Shown one piece after another: positions 53,882 through 61,774 of a stretch of 64,000 bases of DNA. The DNA comes from an uncultured Bacteroidia bacterium (GTDB taxonomy: Bacteria; Bacteroidota; Bacteroidia; Bacteroidales; ML635J-15): assembly GCA_902791865.1 (NCBI GenBank), contig CADAXK010000009.1:1-64000 (forward strand), read 5' to 3'. The notes beneath the pieces are model-generated. The model did not search any database. It was not told the DNA's origin and saw nothing but the letters and a program-made list of their open reading frames with translations. How positions within the stretch are numbered: position 1 is the stretch's first letter; each line of letters begins with the position of its first letter. The position numbers and the translations under genes were made by a program.

Positions 53882-55630
53882 TTACTCCACTATCAATACT
53901 CCGCTTACTGCCCAATGGCTGAAACTGCCTGCTTGCGGTTCGCCCATCGGTATTGCAACTGTGATTGTATGTTTTCCTGCTGGCAAATGGCTAAGGTCGA
54001 AATAAACTGGCTGTGTGGCAGTTCCCGGACACCAACCACTACGCGAATAGTCACTGCTCGACATTCCATTCCAAAAGTTTCCACTTACAGGATTAAACCT
54101 GCGATAACAACCGCAGTCCTCGCGCCATGGCGTATGCGAATATGCTGGTTTTCCGTCGATTAAGATTGTGTTAGCCTTGGGATTAAACTCATCGCCTCCC
54201 TCCCATCCGCCATGTCCGGTGCTGATGTAACGCAACCGAACACTTTTTGCCTCAGGAATATAAACATCAACCGTAAGACTGTCGGTAGCAAAGAGTTTTC
54301 CGTAATTCTGTCCAGCCATTTCCAGCACATTGCAAGTGTTGAACAGCGGTATGCACCTACTGCCATCGGTTTCATTGTCCCAAAATTCGCTTTCGGGATA
54401 AGACTTTAAGTCGAGTGTAACCTTATGACCACCACCATCGTAGTTGCCAATCCAAACTCCAATCCACACCTCGTCGCGAAGCAACGAAGCAAGGTCGGTA
54501 ACATCCTGCTTGTAATAGGTTTCGTAGGCCCACTCGAGACCGTCAATCTGCACGCGGTCGTTGAAATGCCCCACCCCGAAAGGTGTGAAGAAACGCATCA
54601 GTTCAACTGGCGGGGTGTAAAGCATCGACGAAACTTTATACTGGTCCAAACTGCTTACTCCAGGCATTATTCCCTGGTATGTCTGACCGTCCTTGCCAAC
54701 GAATATCGGCAGCGAATCGGGATGGTTGTTTATGCCGTCGAAAAAGTTGGGACAAAGATGCTGACTTGCGCCATGGATTATAAACACGGAGCCTGTGCGG
54801 TCGTAAGCATCGCCATTGCTATGCTGGTGCAACTCGATGAAAGTCTGGTAGTGGCTAGGCAGTTCGGGAAGACGGATGCGCTTCAGCGCTAGCGTTCCGC
54901 CGGCATAATGCAACACGCTGTCGAAAGGCAAATTACTACGATAGTCGCCTTCGATATGGTCGTTTTTCTTGCCCCAGCTAAGTTGCACATCGTCGAAAAT
55001 GCGTGTAGTAATTATAAGCTTGTCCTTTTTCAGTTGCGACAGTTGTCGCGATGTAACGCGTTGATAATTAGTATTGTTTGACATTATTTTGTCAAACTTC
55101 TTATCGTAAGAAGTTGCTGTAAGTTGCAAATATGTCTGCCCATTGCGACGGAACGCCACAACCACGCCTTTGAAACGTCCGTAATACGGCACAGGGTTCA
55201 AGTCGTACGGATATTCCTGCACAAAGAATTCCAGTTTGTTGCTATTTATGTTACACGTGTAACAAGTTAATCCATTGGCTTTTGTAGTGTCATAGTCAAT
55301 GTCGGAGCGACTGAATTTTGTAGCCACCTCGTAGCATTCGTCAACAGAGAAAGTTGCCCGTGCATAAGTACTGTCGGTTTCAAGATTTACAAATGTTGAC
55401 TCGTGGGCATAGCCTGGAACCATATTACCCTCCTTCTCCTCCGAAACAATAAGATATACAGACTTTTGGAGAACAATCTCCATAACCGACGTGTCAATTG
55501 ACGCACCGTAGTCGTATACTTCGTAATGGAATAGGTTGGCGTTCTTTGCGATTTTCACTGGTTTTACCTGCGCAAAACCCGATGCTGCAGCAAGCAAAAA
55601 AGAAGTTGCAAGTATAAATGTCTTTTTCAA
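53882..55630 (-). CDS. Peptide-N-glycosidase F-like secreted amidase
   Basis: 582 residues. The C-terminal 330 residues resemble PNGase F, the enzyme that cleaves the GlcNAc-Asn bond of N-glycans: an N-terminal-half-like region (MRFFTPFGVGHFND, WAYETYYKQDVTD) and a C-terminal region with GHGGWEGGDEFNPK, WREDCGCYRRFNP and GWCPGT. The first 200 or so residues form an extra domain. The start is TTG 55630, which gives a textbook signal peptide (KKTFILATSFLLAAA...FAQ). The longer frame beginning at 55654 falls within the -7 promoter element TACCTTTG and cannot be translated. No T9SS sorting domain is seen, so it is periplasmic or secreted another way. Confidence 0.8.
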   Translation of the reverse strand: MKKTFILATSFLLAAASGFAQVKPVKIAKNANLFHYEVYDYGASIDTSVMEIVLQKSVYLIVSEEKEGNMVPGYAHESTFVNLETDSTYARATFSVDECYEVATKFSRSDIDYDTTKANGLTCYTCNINSNKLEFFVQEYPYDLNPVPYYGRFKGVVVAFRRNGQTYLQLTATSYDKKFDKIMSNNTNYQRVTSRQLSQLKKDKLIITTRIFDDVQLSWGKKNDHIEGDYRSNLPFDSVLHYAGGTLALKRIRLPELPSHYQTFIELHQHSNGDAYDRTGSVFIIHGASQHLCPNFFDGINNHPDSLPIFVGKDGQTYQGIMPGVSSLDQYKVSSMLYTPPVELMRFFTPFGVGHFNDRVQIDGLEWAYETYYKQDVTDLASLLRDEVWIGVWIGNYDGGGHKVTLDLKSYPESEFWDNETDGSRCIPLFNTCNVLEMAGQNYGKLFATDSLTVDVYIPEAKSVRLRYISTGHGGWEGGDEFNPKANTILIDGKPAYSHTPWREDCGCYRRFNPVSGNFWNGMSSSDYSRSGWCPGTATQPVYFDLSHLPAGKHTITVAIPMGEPQAGSFSHWAVSGVLIVE

Positions 55631-55651
55631 GGTGTAAAAATTTTGTTGTTG

Positions 55652-55659
55652 CAAAGGTA
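55652..55659 (-). promoter_or_regulatory. Bacteroidota -7 promoter element (TACCTTTG)
   Basis: A TAnnTTTG match on the minus strand, about 22 bases before the TTG start of the PNGase F-like gene; it implies a very short leader. Confidence 0.65.
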
Positions 55660-55707
55660 AAAAAAGATGGAAAGAAAGATGCTATGAGATGCTAATTACA
55701 TGAAATG

Positions 55708-57021
55708 TCAATTTTCTATGACCTGCATACGCTTAAATTCCTCGCAGAAAGCATACAAGGGAATACATTCCAACCAATCCTGGCTTATATGTGGTTTCAT
55801 CGATAGGCGTATGCCACGCAAATCAGGGTGATTTTGGATAAAAGTCTTCATCGACTTTGACTGCAGGTTTTCTTCCGACTTTGCCTCCACTGGATAAACT
55901 GTAGAACCTATTTGCACAACAAAATCAAGTTCTACCCTCGAATCCTCTGCACTATGGTAAAATACGGGCAATGCTGTTCCCATCAACTGAGCCGCTACAA
56001 ACAATTCGGTAAATGCACCCTTGTATTCGCTAAAAATTTCATTGCCGACAAGTACAGCAGATGCAGGCGCATCAACCATAGCACCCATCAGACCAACATC
56101 CAGCAAAAACAACTTGAAAGCATTGGAATCCTCATAAAATTTCAATGGCATTTTTACCGCCGTTGTACGACAAATCTTATAAACAAGACCAGCATCAACC
56201 AGCCATTGTATTGCTACTTCGAAAGCCGCTGCCCTTGCGCCTTTTTTCAATGCTCCATATATGAATTTCTTGTTTTCCTTAGCCAACTGTGATGGAATGC
56301 TCTGCCATACCATACGGATACGTGGCACTTCATTCTGTGGAGCATATTTGGAAAAGTCGTGTTCATAGTCGGCAAGAATCTTCTTTTGAACTTGGCGAAC
56401 ATCTTTTAATCCACCATTATCAAGATATGCCAACACCGCTGCCGGCATTCCGCCCACATAATAATATTGCCTCAACAAGTCGATATATTCCTTTTCAAGA
56501 AGATTAATAACCGACCAGTCGCCACGCAAAAGTTCATCGGCCATCTGTGTACGACCTACCGCACGAAGAAATTCCTCAAAGTTCATCGGATACAACCTGA
56601 TAATGTCAACTTTGCCAACAGGAAATGAACTTTGCTTGTGCAACGATATTCCAAGCAACGAACCAGCAACCGCTATATGTATGTCGGGCGCATCCTCACA
56701 AAAGTATTTAAGGGCAGTAAGTGCCTGCGGACATTCTTGAATCTCATCAAGAATTATCAATGTATCATTTGGAGTAATGTCAACATTTGACAAAGCCGAC
56801 AACGCTCGCAGAAGTTGTTCCACACTTCCGCCATTGACAAAAACCTCTCGAGCCTTTTCGTGTCGGTCGAGACTAAACATAACCTTCTTCTTGTATTCTC
56901 GTTTTGCAAACTCATTCAGCAGCCATGTTTTTCCAACCTGTCTGGCACCGTTTACAATCAAAGGCTTTCTATTTTTACTATTCTTCCATTGTATCAATAA
57001 GTTATACCCTATTCTCTCCAT
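55708..57021 (-). CDS. AAA-type ATPase with DUF4143 domain
   Basis: 437 residues. An N-terminal P-loop ATPase domain has Walker A GARQVGKTW and Walker B LIILDEIQECPQAL. The C-terminal DUF4143-like domain contains the restriction-endonuclease-like strand pattern ELDFVVQIGSTVYPVEAKS. Such ATPases are numerous in Bacteroidota and their biological role is unproven. The start ATG 57021 (MERIGYNLLIQWK) is chosen because the -7 element at 57055-57062 lies inside the 21 longer upstream codons. Those extra codons would be translated from the 33-bp repeat array. Confidence 0.85.
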   Translation of the reverse strand: MERIGYNLLIQWKNSKNRKPLIVNGARQVGKTWLLNEFAKREYKKKVMFSLDRHEKAREVFVNGGSVEQLLRALSALSNVDITPNDTLIILDEIQECPQALTALKYFCEDAPDIHIAVAGSLLGISLHKQSSFPVGKVDIIRLYPMNFEEFLRAVGRTQMADELLRGDWSVINLLEKEYIDLLRQYYYVGGMPAAVLAYLDNGGLKDVRQVQKKILADYEHDFSKYAPQNEVPRIRMVWQSIPSQLAKENKKFIYGALKKGARAAAFEVAIQWLVDAGLVYKICRTTAVKMPLKFYEDSNAFKLFLLDVGLMGAMVDAPASAVLVGNEIFSEYKGAFTELFVAAQLMGTALPVFYHSAEDSRVELDFVVQIGSTVYPVEAKSEENLQSKSMKTFIQNHPDLRGIRLSMKPHISQDWLECIPLYAFCEEFKRMQVIEN

Positions 57022-57032
57022 AGTGTTGACAT

Positions 57033-57147
57033 TTTTCTGCACGACTTTTCGCCGCAAAGATACACTTTTCTGCACGACTTTCAAACAAAATCATACATTT
57101 TTCTGCACGACTTTTCGCTGAATGTTGACACTTTTCTGCACGAGTTC
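57033..57147 (-). repeat. Four 33-bp-spaced repeats overlapping the ATPase promoter
   Basis: TTTTCTGCACGACTTT (one copy ends GAGTTC) begins at 57033, 57066, 57099 and 57132, exactly 33 bases apart. The bases between vary. On the coding strand the core is AAAGTCGTGCAGAAAA. The array spans the predicted promoter and leader, so it probably consists of binding sites for a regulator. Confidence 0.85.
57055..57062 (-). promoter_or_regulatory. Bacteroidota -7 promoter element (TATCTTTG) within the repeat array
   Basis: A TAnnTTTG match between the first and second repeats, 33 bases upstream of the chosen ATPase ATG. Confidence 0.6.
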
Positions 57148-57195
57148 TAGGGTATATGTTAATTCAAAAGAATACTTATCGTCAACTATTATTTT

Positions 57196-57486
57196 TCATT
57201 CATCTTCACTTTTCACCACCTCTATTGTATTCCGAACCATGCGCGGTTCTATTTCCTCCTTGCATTTTGGACAGACAAACGGAACCCAGTACTCTGCTTT
57301 ATCAAACCAACCGCCACATTCGCACGATGGATATTCGGGAAAAAGCGATTCTTCATCATCGGGATACAGCAACTCCTTGCCACATATATCGCAGTGCAGA
57401 TAAATCTTGTCGCCAACTTTACCGTCGTGCCATTCAAATTTGTGAGAGCAATAGGGACAGGTTATTTTGTAGGTGTATATTGGCAT
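57196..57486 (-). CDS. Small zinc-ribbon protein
   Basis: 96 residues with four Cys pairs: CPYC (near 10), CDIC (near 33), CECGG (near 55) and CPKC (near 73), enough for two zinc ribbons. It ends with an acidic tail. Probably a DNA- or protein-binding accessory factor. It starts 14 bases after the Nmad3 stop and is the last gene of the modification-like operon. Confidence 0.7.
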   Translation of the reverse strand: MPIYTYKITCPYCSHKFEWHDGKVGDKIYLHCDICGKELLYPDDEESLFPEYPSCECGGWFDKAEYWVPFVCPKCKEEIEPRMVRNTIEVVKSEDE

Positions 57487-57500
57487 TATTGCAATTTTAC

Positions 57501-58289
57501 TTATTCAATTATATGTTTTGCCCAATCAATAATTTCTGGCGTAGCGTCCAAAACGAACTCTTGCCCTTTGTCTGCTGATTGGAAAAAACCGTCTTTCCAT
57601 GGGTGTGGATGATAACTGATTGCAACATCTTTGAAAAATTCTGGTAAATCCCATTTACCTTTCGACATTCCATCTTTTGTCAAAACCCTATCTTTCCGAT
57701 AGTTTAAAAGTCCGCAACCATTGAAACTTGGAATAAAAGAAAGTTTGTCAGTAGGTAAGTAAATAGCATTGTTTTTTCTGTTCTTTTTGTCAGAAACATG
57801 CGGATGCTCTTTCAGCCAGTCGGGAACATCAGACTTTGGGTCGTCAATAATTTCACCAATCTGCATATAACCATAAATTATATGCAAGTCTTTTGATTTT
57901 CGCTTATAAATCAGTTTTCCTTGATTCATTTCCGTTTCTCTGAACCACCCAAAGAATAGAAACAAATCACCTTCTCCAACACCCATATTTTGCAAATGTG
58001 ACAATGCTGCCTTAGACTGACCGAAAGCAGGTTTCCAACCAGGCAAACGGTCTTTAACATCTTTCCTCAAATCTGGGTCTAAATGACATTCGTTAATAAT
58101 ATTTGCCTTGGGTTTGAGCGAATGTATAATATCATAGTAACTCGTACCATTCCAATTAAGAGAAGAAAATGTATTGTTTCCATCATCATCTGGAATTGGC
58201 AATGACAGCAATGTGCCGTCGGGTAAAATTGGGTTTGCTTGCTTACCGTATGAAGAATCAAACCCTTTTCTGCTTAATATGATTTTCAT
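57501..58289 (-). CDS. Nmad3-like putative nucleotide-modification protein
   Basis: 262 residues. The N-terminus (MKIILSRKGFDSSYGKQANP, then LPIPDDD) and the internal segments FGWFRETE and the PHVS...AIYLP region fit the family called nucleotide modification associated domain 3, predicted from genome context to take part in complex DNA base modification. Chemistry not established. It overlaps the Nmad2-like gene by 4 bases. The assignment rests on sequence recall of the family signature. Confidence 0.65.
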   Translation of the reverse strand: MKIILSRKGFDSSYGKQANPILPDGTLLSLPIPDDDGNNTFSSLNWNGTSYYDIIHSLKPKANIINECHLDPDLRKDVKDRLPGWKPAFGQSKAALSHLQNMGVGEGDLFLFFGWFRETEMNQGKLIYKRKSKDLHIIYGYMQIGEIIDDPKSDVPDWLKEHPHVSDKKNRKNNAIYLPTDKLSFIPSFNGCGLLNYRKDRVLTKDGMSKGKWDLPEFFKDVAISYHPHPWKDGFFQSADKGQEFVLDATPEIIDWAKHIIE

Positions 58290-58930
58290 TTTTTATTAGG
58301 ATTAAGTCCTTTTGAATAATTTTTTGATATATAATCTATTACAGCCTTTGCTTCTTTGTCTTCCATAGAAAACTTTTTCCATCTCGGAATAGTAAAATCT
58401 TTGTTTTCTATATCAATCGCATTTTCAATTCCAAAGTAATAGAATTTTTTGCAAACAAGAACATTTTGTCCACTCAAATCATGTTCTTTACAATCTGGTC
58501 CGTGATGTGGATTTTTATGTTGCTTAAAACCCAAACTTTCTCCCTTTTTAGGTTCATAAATATTATCGCCACAAAAAGATATGTCACTATTTTTAATTGC
58601 TACATTATTTCCACACGTTTTAAAGCATTCCTTTCCATTCTCAACAGACTTTTTAGGTTGTTGTTTCTGTGGATATTTATTCCAGTATTCTTCAAAACTT
58701 AGAACATCTGAAACTTCTGCTAAATATATTAACTTCTGTGCTTTGTCAGTATATTTTTTATCCTTGCCTTGTACAACATTAGATGCCCAACCAGAAATCC
58801 AATAACCTTTCTTTGCACATTTACGAATTATAGGCTTACAAGTAGCCAAAGTTAATACATCATGATATGGATTGGGCGCAAATCCAGTGTCATGCGTCAT
58901 TTTGTAACAATAAAGAAATTCTTTTGCCAT
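58286..58930 (-). CDS. Nmad2-like putative nucleotide-modification protein
   Basis: 214 residues. The opening YKMTHDTGFAPNP followed by LTLATCKPIIRKCAKKGYWISGW is the signature of nucleotide modification associated domain 2, a family predicted to act in DNA base modification and usually coupled to Nmad3. The middle contains several Cys/His (CFKTCGNN, HHGPDCKEHD) that could bind metal. It begins 3 bases after the Sel1 gene and overlaps Nmad3 by 4 bases, a tight operon. Confidence 0.65.
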   Translation of the reverse strand: MAKEFLYCYKMTHDTGFAPNPYHDVLTLATCKPIIRKCAKKGYWISGWASNVVQGKDKKYTDKAQKLIYLAEVSDVLSFEEYWNKYPQKQQPKKSVENGKECFKTCGNNVAIKNSDISFCGDNIYEPKKGESLGFKQHKNPHHGPDCKEHDLSGQNVLVCKKFYYFGIENAIDIENKDFTIPRWKKFSMEDKEAKAVIDYISKNYSKGLNPNKK

Positions 58931-58933
58931 CTT

Positions 58934-59482
58934 TCAAATATTTAATTTGTTAATACATTCTTGTGCATCTGCATCGCCTTGTTCTGCTGCTTTTGTGTAC
59001 CACTCAACGGCTTTTTTGTAGTCCATATCAACACCACATCCATATTCATAACATTTGCCTAAATTGAATTGTGCCTCTGCAAAATCTTGTTTTGCCGATT
59101 TTAAATACCATTCTATTGCTTTTGAATAATCCTGCTTTACTCCATTACCTTCTGAATAACAGAATCCAATAGCGTTTTTAGCCATAGGGTTGTCTTGTTC
59201 TGCGGACTTTAAATACCATTCCATTACTTTCTGATAATCTTTTTTTACCCCGTTACCTCTGTAAAAGCAAGCTCCAAGATTATACTGAGCAACATCATCC
59301 CCTTGTTCTGCCGCTTTTGTGTACCATTCAACGGCTTTTTTGTAGTCTATTTTCACATCTTTACCATGATAATAAATATTAGCAAGATTATTCTGTGCAT
59401 AAGAAAAACCTTGTTCTGCCAAGACTTTCAAATCATCAATTGACAAATTCGAATATGGCTTGTTCTGTTTTTGAGTATTCAT
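58934..59482 (-). CDS. Sel1-repeat protein
   Basis: 182 residues. An N-terminal LAEQG helix is followed by four Sel1-like repeats of 36 residues (A..WY.KAAEQGDA.AQ.NLG..Y..G.GV..DYKKA). Two units, at about 58986-59025 and 59310-59350, are nearly identical at DNA level. No signal peptide, so cytoplasmic. First gene of the Sel1-Nmad2-Nmad3-zinc-ribbon operon; such repeats usually mediate protein contacts. Confidence 0.85.
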   Translation of the reverse strand: MNTQKQNKPYSNLSIDDLKVLAEQGFSYAQNNLANIYYHGKDVKIDYKKAVEWYTKAAEQGDDVAQYNLGACFYRGNGVKKDYQKVMEWYLKSAEQDNPMAKNAIGFCYSEGNGVKQDYSKAIEWYLKSAKQDFAEAQFNLGKCYEYGCGVDMDYKKAVEWYTKAAEQGDADAQECINKLNI

Positions 59483-59489
59483 ATTTTTG

Positions 59490-59497
59490 CAAATTTA
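59490..59497 (-). promoter_or_regulatory. Bacteroidota -7 promoter element (TAAATTTG), near-leaderless
   Basis: A TAnnTTTG match on the minus strand that ends only 7 bases before the Sel1 ATG. If used, the mRNA would have almost no leader. Confidence 0.5.
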
Positions 59498-59811
59498 ATT
59501 TATTTTCTCCAATCATATTCAATTCCCAATCCATCTAAAACAAAGTATTCCAGGCTCTTATTGATATACACGTGAAAAATTTTTCTTTATAATGTACTTC
59601 CATAGCACTAATTTTTCGACAAATTTATTAAACACATACGCCACAACTTGTCGTAGGTTTGATATTTTTTTGATTAATTTCAAAAGTCGAAACAAAGTTA
59701 TATAAATTATGTATAATAAAAAACTGTCAGCCTGCAAGACTGTGAGCCTGTTCGCCCCAATTAACACTCCCGCGTTAAAAACTTAATTATCAACATCCCA
59801 ACATTATTCAC

Positions 59812-59819
59812 TACATTTG
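59812..59819 (+). promoter_or_regulatory. Bacteroidota -7 promoter element (TACATTTG)
   Basis: A TAnnTTTG match 34 bases before the mnmG ATG. Confidence 0.65.
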
Positions 59820-59853
59820 ACGATTTGAATGAGATAAATTGTAAAAGTGTTAA

Positions 59854-61731
59854 ATGACTGAAAATTACGATGTTATAGTAGTAGGCGCTGGACATGCAGG
59901 CTGCGAAGCGGCAGCGGCAGCGGCAAATATGGGAAGCAAAGTGCTACTCGTGACAATCGACATGAACAAAATCGCACAGATGTCGTGCAACCCAGCTATG
60001 GGTGGAGTTGCCAAAGGTCAGATTGTCAGGGAGATAGATGCACTTGGCGGACTTTCGGGAATCGTTACCGACAAGGCAATGATACAGTTCCGAATGCTCA
60101 ACATGTCGAAAGGCCCAGCAATGTGGAGCCCTCGCGCCCAGTGCGACCGAATGGTATTCAGTGGCGAATGGCGAAGCCAACTCGAAGCGATAAAAAATGT
60201 ATCGTTTTTGCAAGATACTGTAAATAAGGTAATTGTAGAAAATAATCGTGTCTGCGGAATAGAAACATACCTAGGAATAAAAGTTTATGCAAAAGCAGTA
60301 ATCCTCACCACCGGCACTTTCCTTAATGGTCTGATGCACATAGGACATAGCCATTTCGAAGGCGGAAGAATATCGGAACCAGCAGCTGTTGGACTTACAC
60401 AGAACCTCGCAGAACTTGGTTTTACCTACGACCGCATGAAGACAGGAACGCCCGTAAGAATTGATGGCCGTACCATCGATTTTTCTGAACTTCAGGAACA
60501 AAGCGGTGACGGAACCATAATTCCGTTCTCGTACATGCACAACTACGACCAGCACTTCCTGAAACAGCGTAGTTGCTACATTACATATACGAGCGAAGAA
60601 GTTCACGACACTCTACGTCAAGGACTTAAGGACTCACCCTTGTATGATGGAACCATAAAGAGCATAGGTCCGCGCTACTGCCCTAGCATAGAGACAAAAC
60701 TTGTAACCTTCCCAGATAAGGACAAGCACCAGCTTTTCCTCGAACCAGAAGGGGAGACCTCGGTAGAATTTTACCTCAATGGATTCTCGTCGTCGTTGCC
60801 TATAGATGTACAGTACAATGCTTTGCGTAAAATCAAAGGCCTTGAAAATGCAAAGATTTTCCGTCCTGGCTATGCTATCGAGTACGACTTTTTCCATCCT
60901 ACCCAACTGAAAGCCACATTGGAGACTAAACTCATTGAAAATCTGTATTTTGCAGGACAAATCAACGGCACAACAGGTTACGAGGAAGCAGCAGGGCAGG
61001 GGATAATCGCAGGCATAAATGCACACCTAAAAATCAATGATAAACCAGAGTTCACCCTCAACCGCGACCAGGCCTACATTGGTGTTCTTATTGATGACCT
61101 AATCACTAAGGGAGTTGACGAACCATACAGAATGTTTACTTCGCGTGCCGAATTCCGCATACTTCTCCGTCAGGATAACTGCGATGTCAGACTTACAGAA
61201 TTGTCACACAATATTGGTCTAGCAAGCGATGAACGATTGAAAGTTTACGAAGACAAAATTGCAAAGCGAGACCAACTTATTGACTTCTGCAACAACCAGA
61301 GTTGCAAACCCGAAACTATCAATTCAATGCTCTCAGAATTAGGAAGTTCAGAGTTAAAGCAAAGCATAAAAATGAACAACATTATCACTCGTCCGCAAGT
61401 GAAAATCAAGGATTTATGTCCATACGACGAAGAATTGAATGCACTAGTTTCTGGTTTTGGAGAGAAGAAGGACGAGATTGTTGATGCCGCCGAAATACTG
61501 CTGAAATATGCAGGATACATTGAACGCGAAAAACTCATTGCCGACAAGCTGAAGCGCCTGGAGAATATCGTTATCGAAGGCAAGATTAACTATGCAGAAG
61601 TAAATTCACTTTCGACTGAGGCTCGACAAAAACTGATGAAAATTAATCCGCACACAATTGGTCAGGCATCACGAATAAGCGGTGTTTCTCCATCGGACAT
61701 AAGTGTGCTATTGGTGCTAATGGGAAGATAG
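59854..61731 (+). CDS. mnmG: tRNA uridine-5-carboxymethylaminomethyl(34) synthesis enzyme MnmG (GidA)
   Basis: An FAD-dependent enzyme that, with MnmE, modifies the wobble uridine of several tRNAs. The 625 residues match the family. The FAD-binding Rossmann motif is VGAGHAGCEAAAAA at the N-terminus. The family signatures MSCNPAMGGVAKGQIVREIDA and GQINGTTGYEEAAGQG are both intact, as is the helical C-terminal MnmE-binding domain. gidA is commonly near the chromosomal origin, in line with the parS-like sites just downstream. ade follows after 43 bases. Confidence 0.96.
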   Translation: MTENYDVIVVGAGHAGCEAAAAAANMGSKVLLVTIDMNKIAQMSCNPAMGGVAKGQIVREIDALGGLSGIVTDKAMIQFRMLNMSKGPAMWSPRAQCDRMVFSGEWRSQLEAIKNVSFLQDTVNKVIVENNRVCGIETYLGIKVYAKAVILTTGTFLNGLMHIGHSHFEGGRISEPAAVGLTQNLAELGFTYDRMKTGTPVRIDGRTIDFSELQEQSGDGTIIPFSYMHNYDQHFLKQRSCYITYTSEEVHDTLRQGLKDSPLYDGTIKSIGPRYCPSIETKLVTFPDKDKHQLFLEPEGETSVEFYLNGFSSSLPIDVQYNALRKIKGLENAKIFRPGYAIEYDFFHPTQLKATLETKLIENLYFAGQINGTTGYEEAAGQGIIAGINAHLKINDKPEFTLNRDQAYIGVLIDDLITKGVDEPYRMFTSRAEFRILLRQDNCDVRLTELSHNIGLASDERLKVYEDKIAKRDQLIDFCNNQSCKPETINSMLSELGSSELKQSIKMNNIITRPQVKIKDLCPYDEELNALVSGFGEKKDEIVDAAEILLKYAGYIEREKLIADKLKRLENIVIEGKINYAEVNSLSTEARQKLMKINPHTIGQASRISGVSPSDISVLLVLMGR

Positions 61732-61741
61732 TAAATAGTAA

Positions 61742-61757
61742 TGTTTCATGTGAAACA
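61742..61757. promoter_or_regulatory. parS-like site 1 (TGTTTCATGTGAAACA)
   Basis: It differs by one central base from the ParB/Spo0J parS consensus TGTTTCACGTGAAACA. It sits in the 43-bp space between mnmG and ade. Confidence 0.6.
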
Positions 61758-61774
61758 ATTATAACAATAAGATT

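Larger units (their letters stand above)
59483..59853. other. 371-bp divergent intergenic region
   Basis: No gene seen. It holds the minus-strand promoter of the Sel1 operon and the plus-strand promoter of mnmG. In between are AT-rich filler and a short GC-richer stretch (CTGTCAGCCTGCAAGACTG) similar in style to the repeats at 20600-20660. Confidence 0.6.

Noticed and set aside
57022..57084. Longer N-terminus for the DUF4143 ATPase (VVQKSV... repeats)
   Set aside because: The frame crosses the predicted -7 element and merely translates the DNA repeat array.
57033..57147. Possible CRISPR array
   Set aside because: The period is only 33 bases with a 16-base core, there are just four copies, and no cas gene is nearby; it overlaps a promoter.
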